Origin: Pseudomonadota bacterium
GTDB taxonomy: Bacteria > Pseudomonadota > Alphaproteobacteria > Acetobacterales > Acetobacteraceae
Assembly (NCBI GenBank): GCA_021798375.1
Contig: JAJZHU010000173.1
Coordinates: forward strand, 1-5,459
Direction: 5' to 3'
Length of the DNA stretch: 5,459 bases
Part shown: in pieces, positions 1 through 5,459 of the stretch
Layout: every line of letters starts with the position of its first letter
How positions within the stretch are numbered: the stretch's first letter is position 1
Notes under the pieces: model-generated
What the model was told of the DNA's origin: nothing
Seen by the model: the letters and a program-made list of their open reading frames with translations, nothing else
Database searches by the model: none
Translations under genes and position numbers: made by a program

Positions 1-131
1 ATCCCGTGCAGCTTCTTGAATAATTAGCAAACCAACTGTTTGGTTGAACAATAATGGATGGCGTGTAATGCGGTGTCAATAATATTTAATATATTACGTC
101 GGAATTTTATAATAATTACCGTGTATATAAT
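1..131. other. AT-rich non-coding left end
   Basis: This stretch is clearly richer in A and T than the rest of the window, and I see no convincing gene in it. It lies just downstream of the DUF4387-type gene, which runs on the minus strand. It contains a short hairpin (AACCAA, CTGT loop, TTGGTT, at 30-45) and a 10-bp palindrome (TAATATATTA, 87-96). The hairpin has no following T-run on either strand, so I do not call it a terminator. The base composition suggests spacer DNA or the edge of a rearranged segment. Confidence 0.5.
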
Positions 132-461
132 TTATATTGGATCCATAATAGAAATAAGTAATTCATCCGCTTTGATTAAGGCTTGTTTCGTCCGACCGGG
201 CGCATCCGGCATTTCCGGATCGCGCACACCAACCCGGCGCGGAACGGCGATCTTGGTCGCCATCGCCAGGTTATAATGAGAAATACGAATTAATTGCGGC
301 TCCACTCCCAAATGGCGGCTCGATATTTCCGTGCCCAACACGTTGTTTTCGATCGCATGTCGATAGGAATGAACATTTTCAAACATGATGTCGTATGTGA
401 GCGAGAACGGCCCGGCGTTTTTCGATCGCATCAGTTTGGCCAGGCTATGAAGTTTTGCCAT
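132..461 (-). CDS. DUF4387 family protein
   Basis: A small soluble protein of 109 residues with no signal peptide or membrane segment. I assign it to DUF4387 by recall of the family pattern: an N-terminal LAKLMRSKNAGPFSLTYDIM block (residues about 7-26), a central block around HYNLAMATKIAVPR, and a C-terminal stretch containing DP and PGR. Family members are about 100-110 residues, so the length is complete. The biochemical role is unknown. Relatives usually sit beside an AtuA/DUF1446 protein in acid or terpene catabolism clusters. I chose the ATG at 461 over the TTG at 467 because 461 lies 2 nt after the stop of the upstream frame, an arrangement typical of translational coupling. The last residues differ from the usual GDTD..G.QQHAPL ending, so it may be a divergent or decaying copy. 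No other catabolic gene is intact here. Confidence 0.66.
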   Translation of the reverse strand: MAKLHSLAKLMRSKNAGPFSLTYDIMFENVHSYRHAIENNVLGTEISSRHLGVEPQLIRISHYNLAMATKIAVPRRVGVRDPEMPDAPGRTKQALIKADELLISIMDPI

Positions 462-463
462 GA

Positions 464-643
464 TCAAACAACCCCGTATCGAATGGGAAAAAATTCTGGC
501 GGATCGCCCATGGCCGCCACGACATGGCTTTCGGAAAAGCCGCCACCCAACATGCCGGCAGGGAAAAGATACTTGATACTTTGCACCGCGGCTCTTTCGA
601 TGTCGTGTTTCACTTCATCGAATTTATCGGACGAAACGCTCCA
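464..643 (-). pseudogene. 3' remnant of a gene upstream of the DUF4387 gene
   Basis: A 60-codon open frame ends at TGA (464-466), 2 nt before the ATG of the DUF4387 gene. It reads like real protein: an acidic/basic helix (DKFDEVKHDIERAAVQSIKY), then a Gly-rich loop (MLGGGFSESHVV) and a Pro/aromatic tail (MGDPPEFFPIRYGVV). There is no start codon near its beginning. An in-frame TGA (644-646) stands before the Trp codon, and the frame then runs into the 3' end of the lipoprotein gene. The simplest reading is the C-terminal end of a gene whose front was lost in a deletion. The usual genomic partner of DUF4387 is an AtuA/DUF1446 protein, so that is the candidate identity, but I do not recognise the fragment directly. 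It could instead be a short real gene with an unusual start. Confidence 0.45.
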
Positions 644-690
644 TCACTTGTCATAGCGCGCCGTTATCTTACCGATGGGTGCCAAAGGCC

Positions 691-1554
691 CTAATGCGTC
701 GGCTGCAGGGCGGCGTCGGCGGGTGGGCGCAACAACGCCTCGGCGCGCAGAATGGGCGGCAAGGCGCGAAGCCGCTTGTAATAGACCGCATTGGCGTGCG
801 CGGCGTGGCCATCGAGGTCGGCGCTTGAGACCTGCTTGGATTCGGTTACCTTTCCGGCCAATCCAAGCACCAAGGCAAGATTAAGCCGGTCGCGCGCCGT
901 GGCGCCGGGGGCCGCCGCGGCAACGCGCATGGTTGCGATCGCCGATCTGAAATTCCCGCCCAGAGCCTGAGAAATGCCGAGATCCTCGCGCAATCCGCTG
1001 TCCGAGGGGAACAGAGCCAGCCCCTTTTGGCAATCGGCGACCGCGTCGTTGAAGCGGCCAAGCAGATCTTCGGCAATCCCCAGAGCACGGAAACCGCGCG
1101 GGGTGGGGGCGGATGCCAATCCCTTGCGCAGCAGCAAAGCCGCCGGCAAGGGCTGATCGAGCCCAACCAAGGCAATGCCCAGACCCGTTGACGTCCGCGG
1201 ATCATCCGGCGACCTGGCATATGCCTTGCGGAACACATCGGCGGCTTCGGCGTCGGCATTGGTATCCAGCAGCAAATCGCCGAGATCGAGCGAGACATCG
1301 ACCGGCAGATTGGGATCTTGCTGCAATGCCGAGCGATATTGGGCGATGGCTTGCGGTATATGGCCGGCGGCGCGCTGCCGGTGAGCAAGATCCAATGCAA
1401 TCGTTGCCTTCGCGTCGCCCGCCGGCGTGGCGGGGCCGGGATTTGCGCACGCTGTCAGAATCAGCACACAAAGCACGACTCCAAGCTGCGTGCAGTTTAC
1501 CTTCACTTTGCGGATACTGTGTTTCGATCCGGTCGATTCAAGTGTCATGGTCAT
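691..1554 (-). CDS. TadD-like tetratricopeptide repeat lipoprotein
   Basis: A 287-residue exported protein. The N-terminus has a basic stretch (KHSIRKVKVN, residues 11-20), a hydrophobic core (about 23-33) and a lipobox LTAC with the lipidated Cys at 36, so it should be anchored in the outer or inner membrane facing the periplasm. Residues about 50-240 form five or so TPR-type helix pairs, for example AGHIPQAIAQYRSALQQDPN (63-82), NADAEAADVFRKAYARSPDD (99-118), LGRFNDAVADCQKGLALFPS (165-184) and LGGNFRSAIATMRVAAAAPG (198-217). The order of repeats and the RDRLNLALVLGLAGK block resemble TadD, the scaffold lipoprotein of Flp/Tad pili, but no other tad gene is in the window. The ATG at 1554 is preceded by a strong ribosome-binding sequence (AAGGGGGG), which supports this start over the Met at codon 3. 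Its stop lies next to the truncated remnant downstream. Confidence 0.8.
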   Translation of the reverse strand: MTMTLESTGSKHSIRKVKVNCTQLGVVLCVLILTACANPGPATPAGDAKATIALDLAHRQRAAGHIPQAIAQYRSALQQDPNLPVDVSLDLGDLLLDTNADAEAADVFRKAYARSPDDPRTSTGLGIALVGLDQPLPAALLLRKGLASAPTPRGFRALGIAEDLLGRFNDAVADCQKGLALFPSDSGLREDLGISQALGGNFRSAIATMRVAAAAPGATARDRLNLALVLGLAGKVTESKQVSSADLDGHAAHANAVYYKRLRALPPILRAEALLRPPADAALQPTH

Positions 1555-1627
1555 GCGCCCCCCTTGAGCAACACCGTGAGTTTCACAGTTAACCGATATA
1601 TTTCAATAAGATAATAGGGGCGCATGA
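1551..1627. repeat. 11-bp inverted repeat at two divergent start codons
   Basis: TCATGCGCCCC at 1551-1561 is repeated as its exact reverse complement, GGGGCGCATGA, at 1617-1627. A 55-nt AT-rich spacer separates the arms. The left arm is the start codon and ribosome-binding region of the lipoprotein gene. The right arm gives a plus-strand ATG at 1624 the same GGGGCGCATGA leader. It could be a regulator site, a duplicated and inverted translation start, or chance. Confidence 0.55.
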
Positions 1628-1851
1628 GTAATTATGTTACTTTCTGCAGCTTCCGGTTGATGGATTGCCCGGCCCGCCAAATCACACGGATCCGACACAA
1701 AGCCCATCTTGGCGGTGTTTCGCCGTTCGGTCGAGTGCTGTTTGTTCGCTCCTCGCGATATTCTTCTGTCCGGGGAACTGGACGCGCTGGCGCAATTCGT
1801 GACGGCAAAAGATCACAAACAAAGATCACAAACAGAGAATCACGGATGGCA
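1555..1851. other. Intergenic region with no convincing gene
   Basis: About 300 bases lie between the lipoprotein start and the 3' end of the fusion gene. The first third is AT-rich (about 1580-1640) and carries a minus-strand TATTAT (1611-1616) that could serve as a -10 element for the lipoprotein gene, though no good -35 is visible. Open frames cross the rest on both strands, but none resembles a known family. One plus frame, starting at ATG 1624 behind AGGGG, has a plausible ribosome-binding site. Its product is rich in Arg and runs into the antisense of the fusion gene, so I do not annotate it. Two small repeats are listed separately. No Rho-independent terminator is visible after the fusion gene. 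Confidence 0.5.
1811..1836. repeat. 13-bp tandem repeat
   Basis: GATCACAAACAAA (1811-1823) is followed directly by GATCACAAACAGA (1824-1836), 12 of 13 bases identical. A third partial match (GAATCACGG, 1837-1845) follows. The repeat lies just after the stop of the fusion gene on the minus strand. Function unknown; slippage is a sufficient explanation. Confidence 0.6.
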
Positions 1852-4485
1852 TCAAAGGCCAAACGGGTATGTTTCATCCTCGCCGGCGGTTACTTGCATC
1901 GGCAACGGCACCACTGCATGGGTCTCGTCGAACCATACGAAGGCATCGTATTGATCGGGAAGCGTTGAATAGCTGTAATGGCTCCATCGCTCTGTCTCGG
2001 GCCGATAGATCACGCCGATGTAGCGTTCCAATCGGTGTTCCGCCAGGGCGCGGCGAAGATCGTCATGTTGCCCGGCTCGCAAGTCCAGCAAAAAGCGTTC
2101 GGAACCGGCCTCGTGGCACAGGGCTTCGTAACTGTCGGGGCGAGACGGCCGGACGGTCTTGATCTCCATCGGCGCATCCCATTCAGACGCGGCCGCCACG
2201 GTGCCGGTGTGTGTTCCAAATCCGATCAGGGCGGCGTCGCTGCCGTAAAACTGACGGCACAACTGGCCGATGTTCAATTCGCCGCGCTCGGTGCCCATGT
2301 CGGTAAACCGGGCATCTCCAACATGAGAGTTATGCGCCCAGACAACGGCCTTTTTATCGGGGCCGGCCCACGTCATGATGTGCTGCAATGTGTCGAACAT
2401 GTGCTGGTCACGCAGATTCCAGGACTCGTGCGAACCGTAATACATGATTCGATAATAGCGCTCGGCGTCGGCAACCAGCCGGGCGTTTTGCGCCGCATCG
2501 AAATACTGCGCGCCATCCCGATGCGCATATCCCAGTTCTTTCCGCAGCAGATCGACGAGAATGCGCGTCACCGGCTGTTCGCACAATGCATAGCCTTCGG
2601 TGAGCGATGCCCGTCCGTAAGCCGCCGGTTCCCGCGACCAGGGCGACAGGCAAGCATAGCGTGCACGCGCCAATGCCGCCGCCTTGGGATCGACGCGATC
2701 GAGGTAGTCGATTACGGCGGCGATCGAGGCCGTCATATTGTAAAGATCCAGGCCATAGAAACCCACCTTCTGGCCGGGCGGTTGGGCGGCATTGTGGCCG
2801 CGCAAAAAGCTTACAAAACCGTCGATGTCCTTGTTGCGCCACATCCAGGTCGGAAAGCGCGTGAATGGCGGCGAAGTCATCGGTTGGTGCGGGCTGTGTC
2901 TTATATGGCGGTCGATGGCGGCGGCATCGGGCCAGTCGGCTTCCACCGCCACGATCGTAAAGCCGTGGCGTTCGATCAGGCGGCGAGTGATGGCGGCGCG
3001 GGCGCGATAGAACTCCGACGTGCCGTGCGAGGCCTCGCCAAGCAACACCACGCGCGATTGGGCAAAGCGGTCGAAGGCGTCGGCGAAGGCCGGATCGTCC
3101 AGCCCAGGCAACGGCTCGGCCGTGGCGCGGAGCACGGTCGCCGCCGATGCGGGCTTTGCGACCGGTGGTGCGACCGGAGTGTGTCTGCGTGCCGATGGCG
3201 CCAGATAATGCTGGAACCAGGCGCCGGCCATGTCTGTCACCGCTTCCAAGGCACCGGGCTCCTCGAACAGATGGGTGGCGCCAGGGACAATCTTCAGCAG
3301 TTTTTCGCACTTCAGCGAGGCCAATGCCTTCCTGTTCAGCGTAAGAACGTCGCCATCGTCACCGCCGACGATCAGCAAGGTGGGCGCGCTGACCTGGGCC
3401 AGTTGCGGTCCCGCCAAATCGGCACGACCGCCGCGTGAGACTATTGCTTCAACCCGATTATGCAGTTCCGCCGCCGCGAGCATGGCGGCGGCGGCGCCCG
3501 TGCTCGCGCCAAACAGGCCCAGGGGCAGATCGGCGATGTCGGGTTCACTGCTGATCCATAGCTCGGCTTCTACAAGGCGTTCCGCGAGCAGCGGAATATC
3601 GAAGACGTTGCGGCGGTCGCGTGCCTCGTTTTCCGTCAGCAGATCCAGCAGAAGCGTCGCGAACCCCTGGGCGTTCAGCGTGCCGGCGACGGCGACGTTG
3701 CGCGGACTAAGCCGGCTCGACCCGCTGCCATGGGCGAACAAGACGATGCCGCGCGGGTCCGGCGGCACGCACAGATCGCCGGTCAAACCATTTGGCGGCA
3801 CTGCAATCTGGCGTCTGGCAAAACTATCCTCCACCCAGCCCTGACGCAGCAGGCCCAAGGTCTCTTCGTCGGTGAGTTGATGGAAATCGTCGTAGAATGC
3901 GCCGACCCCGTTGAAATACACGGCAGGATGCAAGCACACCACAAGATCGGCCAGCTTGCGCATATCGGCCAGGGCGTCCTCGGGCGCCGTGGGGACGGCG
4001 AGCACAATTTTGGCGGCTCCTTGGCGTTTGATCGCCATGATCGCGGCTTTCGCAGTGGCGCCTGTGGCAAGACCGTCATCGACGATGATGGCGGTGCGGC
4101 CCTTTGGGTCCAGGCGTGGACGGTCGCCCAGATATCGCTTGCGGCGGCGTTCGAGTTCCAACAGCTCGCGCTCGCGGGCACGCTCGAGATAATCATCTTC
4201 CGCGCCCGACATGCGCCGCACATTTTCATTGATCACGGTTTGTGGGTGTTCACCTTCGACAATGGCGCCAAGCGCCACCTCCGGCGCACCCGGCGCACCG
4301 ATCTTGCGCACCAGCACGAGGTCGAGCGGCGCATGCAACGCGCCCGCGATTTCCAGCGCCACGGGCACGCCGCCGCGCGGAAGCGCGTAGACGATCGGGC
4401 GATCAAACCCCATCGTAACCAGCTTCGCCGCCAGTTGCCGGCCAGCGTCGGTCCGGTCGGCGAAATTAAAATGCATGTTTGTCAT
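1852..4485 (-). CDS. Phosphoribosyltransferase-hydrolase-erythromycin esterase fusion
   Basis: An 877-residue cytosolic protein with three enzyme domains in a row. Residues about 4-215 are a type I phosphoribosyltransferase domain with the PRPP loop AIIVDDGLATGATA (132-145). Residues about 220-430 are an alpha/beta hydrolase of the dienelactone hydrolase type: HGSGSSR near 252, nucleophile elbow GASTG with Ser328, an Asp cluster in GGDDGD (about 375-379) and His405 in GATHLFEEPG. A Pro/Ala-rich linker (about 430-452) leads to an erythromycin-esterase-family domain (about 455-865) with GEASHG (483-488, His487), Glu515 in VAVEADW, and WAHNSHVGDAR (His718, His721). All expected active-site residues appear present, so each domain could be active, but substrates are unknown and macrolide resistance should not be assumed. 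The M. tuberculosis DosR-regulon proteins Rv0571c and Rv2030c pair the first domain with the second or third. I chose ATG 4485 because upstream starts (ATG 4518, TTG 4533) fall in or before the predicted promoter; ATG 4476 is the alternative. No good ribosome-binding site is seen, consistent with a leaderless transcript. Confidence 0.88.
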   Translation of the reverse strand: MTNMHFNFADRTDAGRQLAAKLVTMGFDRPIVYALPRGGVPVALEIAGALHAPLDLVLVRKIGAPGAPEVALGAIVEGEHPQTVINENVRRMSGAEDDYLERARERELLELERRRKRYLGDRPRLDPKGRTAIIVDDGLATGATAKAAIMAIKRQGAAKIVLAVPTAPEDALADMRKLADLVVCLHPAVYFNGVGAFYDDFHQLTDEETLGLLRQGWVEDSFARRQIAVPPNGLTGDLCVPPDPRGIVLFAHGSGSSRLSPRNVAVAGTLNAQGFATLLLDLLTENEARDRRNVFDIPLLAERLVEAELWISSEPDIADLPLGLFGASTGAAAAMLAAAELHNRVEAIVSRGGRADLAGPQLAQVSAPTLLIVGGDDGDVLTLNRKALASLKCEKLLKIVPGATHLFEEPGALEAVTDMAGAWFQHYLAPSARRHTPVAPPVAKPASAATVLRATAEPLPGLDDPAFADAFDRFAQSRVVLLGEASHGTSEFYRARAAITRRLIERHGFTIVAVEADWPDAAAIDRHIRHSPHQPMTSPPFTRFPTWMWRNKDIDGFVSFLRGHNAAQPPGQKVGFYGLDLYNMTASIAAVIDYLDRVDPKAAALARARYACLSPWSREPAAYGRASLTEGYALCEQPVTRILVDLLRKELGYAHRDGAQYFDAAQNARLVADAERYYRIMYYGSHESWNLRDQHMFDTLQHIMTWAGPDKKAVVWAHNSHVGDARFTDMGTERGELNIGQLCRQFYGSDAALIGFGTHTGTVAAASEWDAPMEIKTVRPSRPDSYEALCHEAGSERFLLDLRAGQHDDLRRALAEHRLERYIGVIYRPETERWSHYSYSTLPDQYDAFVWFDETHAVVPLPMQVTAGEDETYPFGL

Positions 4486-4491
4486 TACACT

Positions 4492-4497
4492 ATTACA
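4492..4497 (-). promoter_or_regulatory. Predicted -10 element of the fusion gene
   Basis: TGTAAT on the minus strand, five of six matches to TATAAT, lies at the exact -10 spacing expected from the FNR box centred at 4526.5. No -35 hexamer is expected in a class II activated promoter because the regulator takes its place. Confidence 0.6.
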
Positions 4498-4519
4498 AGC
4501 TCTTGGCGGGCGTGGCATG

Positions 4520-4533
4520 TTGATAAAGATCAA
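4520..4533 (-). promoter_or_regulatory. FNR/FixK box of the fusion gene
   Basis: TTGATAAAGATCAA is a perfect match to the FNR/ANR/FixK consensus TTGAT-N4-ATCAA, centred at 4526.5. If it acts as a class II site (centre at -41.5), transcription to the left begins at 4485, the A of the chosen ATG. The hexamer TGTAAT (minus strand, 4497 to 4492) then sits exactly at -12 to -7, matching TATAAT at five of six bases. This predicts activation of the fusion gene under low oxygen and a leaderless or near-leaderless mRNA. Confidence 0.85.
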
Positions 4534-4643
4534 ATTTGAGCTGTGCCGCTGAAATAGATACGGCGTTCAGCAACCGTTCTTTACGATCATGGATTTCCCA
4601 AGTTTTTTGAATTAACGACACGGTTTCCGCGTGCCGTCCTGGC

Positions 4644-4663
4644 GGCTTGATAAGGATCAAGCC
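4644..4663 (+). promoter_or_regulatory. FNR/FixK box of the nitroreductase gene
   Basis: GGCTTGATAAGGATCAAGCC is a perfect palindrome with 8-bp arms, and its core TTGATAAGGATCAA (4647-4660) matches the FNR/FixK consensus exactly. The centre, 4653.5, lies about 73 nt before the nitroreductase ATG. Class II geometry puts the transcript start near 4695 and the hexamer TATCGT (4683-4688) at -12 to -7. The two boxes in this region are 127 nt apart, centre to centre, and each serves one direction best. Confidence 0.85.
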
Positions 4664-4682
4664 AGACGGCGCGGTAATGGGC

Positions 4683-4688
4683 TATCGT
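4683..4688 (+). promoter_or_regulatory. Predicted -10 element of the nitroreductase gene
   Basis: TATCGT matches TATAAT at four of six bases (T, A, T and the final T). It stands at the canonical distance from the FNR box centred at 4653.5, giving a predicted leader of about 32 nt before ATG 4727. Confidence 0.5.
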
Positions 4689-4726
4689 CCAGGTTTACAT
4701 ACCCCCAATTGGCCGGGAACAGTGCA

Positions 4727-5287
4727 ATGGATCTTGTTGAAGCAATTACCGGACGTCGCGCGGTACGCGAATATACCACTGCCGGGGTTGATGAACCAAC
4801 GATCCATCGTCTGATCGACGCCGCCGTGCAGGCGCCCAGCGCCACCAATCTTCAACCATGGCGTTTCACCGTTGTGCGCGATCAGAAGATGCTCGATCAA
4901 ATCTCAGACGGCGCAAAATCGCATGTGCTGGCGACGTTGCCCGAAAGCGCCAATTCCGAACGTTATCGATCGATGCTGATAAACCCTGATTTCCATATCT
5001 TTTATCACGCCCCGGCATTGATCCTGATTTCGTCGGTCACCGAAGGACCTTGGGCGTCCGAGGATTGTGCGTTGGCCGCGCAAAATCTGATGCTCAGCGC
5101 ATACGCCGCCGGGCTTGGCAGTTGTTGGATCGGTTTCGCCCAAACTTTCCTCAACACCGCTCAGGGGAAAAAGATTCTCGGCCTCCCGCCGGATTGCCGG
5201 CCGGTTGCCCCGATCATCGTCGGGCACCCGAAAACGGCGCCCAATCCAACCCCGCGCAACGCGCCGGTGGTTCGCTGGATTGGATGA
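4727..5287 (+). CDS. Nitroreductase family FMN-dependent oxidoreductase
   Basis: A 186-residue soluble flavoprotein of the nitroreductase superfamily, which uses FMN and NAD(P)H to reduce nitro groups, quinones or similar acceptors; the natural substrate is not evident. FMN-contact motifs are visible: GRRAVREY (residues 9-16, Arg10/Arg11/Arg14 for the phosphate), APSATNLQPW (36-45), ALAAQNLMLSAYAAGLGSCWIG (115-136, helix and turn) and APIIVGHP (161-168). The length is typical of the compact members. I chose ATG 4727 because family proteins begin a few residues before the RR motif and GGGAA precedes it at 8 nt. The longer frame from GTG 4631 would start inside the upstream region and translate through the FNR box. 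The gene is divergent from the three-domain fusion, shares its regulatory region, and converges with the FNR-type regulator 21 bp downstream. Expression is probably induced at low oxygen. Confidence 0.9.
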   Translation: MDLVEAITGRRAVREYTTAGVDEPTIHRLIDAAVQAPSATNLQPWRFTVVRDQKMLDQISDGAKSHVLATLPESANSERYRSMLINPDFHIFYHAPALILISSVTEGPWASEDCALAAQNLMLSAYAAGLGSCWIGFAQTFLNTAQGKKILGLPPDCRPVAPIIVGHPKTAPNPTPRNAPVVRWIG

Positions 5288-5308
5288 AATCCGGAGTTTC
5301 TCGCCGTT

Positions 5309-5459
5309 TCAGGCATCGAGCGCCCGCAGCGCCGCGCGGTTTTTCAATTCGACATGGCGGGGACCGGAACGGCTGATATAGCCCTGATGCTCCAACAACG
5401 ACATCATCCGCGATACGGTTTCGATGGTGAGCCCCAGATAATCGGCGATGTCCTGACGC
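5309..5459 (-). CDS. FNR/FixK-type transcriptional regulator, C-terminal part
   Basis: Only the last 49 residues are in the window; the gene begins beyond the right edge. The fragment is the DNA-binding end of a CRP/FNR family protein: RQDIADYLGLTIETVSRMM is the helix-turn-helix, followed by a LLEHQGYI wing segment and a GPRHVEL strand. The recognition helix keeps E-T-V-S-R. In E. coli FNR the matching Glu209, Ser212 and Arg213 contact the TTGAT half-site, so this protein should bind the two boxes found at 4520-4533 and 4647-4660. The wording is closest to the FixK/FnrN group of alphaproteobacteria. Whether it senses oxygen itself through an N-terminal Cys cluster (FnrN) or is driven by a two-component system (FixK) cannot be told without the N-terminus. 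Confidence 0.88.
   Translation of the reverse strand, partial: RQDIADYLGLTIETVSRMMSLLEHQGYISRSGPRHVELKNRAALRALDA

Noticed and set aside
30..45. Hairpin AACCAA-CTGT-TTGGTT as a terminator
   Set aside because: The stem is short and AT-rich, and no T-run follows on either strand.
294..656. Plus-strand frame of 120 codons
   Set aside because: Antisense to the DUF4387-type gene and the remnant, which have family-like protein patterns on the other strand.
1632..1877. Minus-strand frame of 81 codons after the fusion gene
   Set aside because: It starts inside the end of the fusion gene in another frame, has no ribosome-binding site of note, and has no recognisable domain.
1624..1968. Plus-strand frame of 114 codons with a plausible ribosome-binding site
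   Set aside because: Arg-rich, unlike any family I know, and its 3' third is antisense to the fusion gene. Kept only as part of the inverted-repeat finding.
1978..3438. Plus-strand open frame of 486 codons
   Set aside because: It lies wholly antisense to the fusion gene, whose domain motifs are clear. The frame is a by-product of GC-rich codon use and its translation matches no family.
4486..4533. Longer N-terminus for the fusion protein from TTG 4533 or ATG 4518
   Set aside because: These codons overlap the FNR box or lie upstream of the predicted transcript start. The added residues are not part of the phosphoribosyltransferase fold.
3730..4539. Plus-strand open frame of 269 codons
   Set aside because: Antisense to the phosphoribosyltransferase and hydrolase domains; no recognisable motifs.
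4631..4726. Longer N-terminus for the nitroreductase from GTG 4631
   Set aside because: It would translate through the FNR box and the predicted -10 element, and family members start close to the RR motif.
5288..5311. Bidirectional terminator between the convergent nitroreductase and regulator genes
   Set aside because: TGAAA and TTTCA ends pair for only five bases and the inner bases do not pair well.

Overview
The window looks like chromosomal DNA of an alphaproteobacterium. The coding parts are GC-rich, and the partial regulator at the right edge has the C-terminal helix-turn-helix of the FixK/FnrN branch of the CRP/FNR family. The genus cannot be fixed from this stretch.

Left part (1-690): an AT-rich end, then a minus-strand gene for a small DUF4387-type protein. 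Just upstream of it is a 60-codon open frame that looks like the 3' end of a gene whose front is missing. Next (691-1554, minus) is a lipoprotein made of tetratricopeptide repeats, close in build to TadD. About 300 bases without a convincing gene follow (1555-1851). They hold an 11-bp inverted repeat and a 13-bp tandem repeat.

Centre (1852-4485, minus): an 877-residue fusion of three enzymes. These are a phosphoribosyltransferase domain, an alpha/beta hydrolase of the dienelactone hydrolase type, and an erythromycin-esterase-family domain. Divergent from it (4727-5287, plus) is a small FMN nitroreductase. Facing that gene is the 3' end of an FNR-type regulator (5309-5459, minus).

The key observation is regulatory. 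The 241-bp divergent intergenic region carries two perfect FNR/FixK boxes (TTGAT-N4-ATCAA). Each is placed so that a class II promoter (box centre at -41.5) puts a plausible -10 hexamer at exactly -12 to -7 for one of the two genes. The neighbouring regulator keeps the E..SR recognition-helix residues that read TTGAT half-sites. The window therefore reads as a small low-oxygen regulon: regulator, nitroreductase and three-domain fusion enzyme. The same protein families recur in the hypoxia-induced DosR dormancy regulon of Mycobacterium tuberculosis, which makes this a candidate convergent hypoxia/dormancy module with unknown chemistry.
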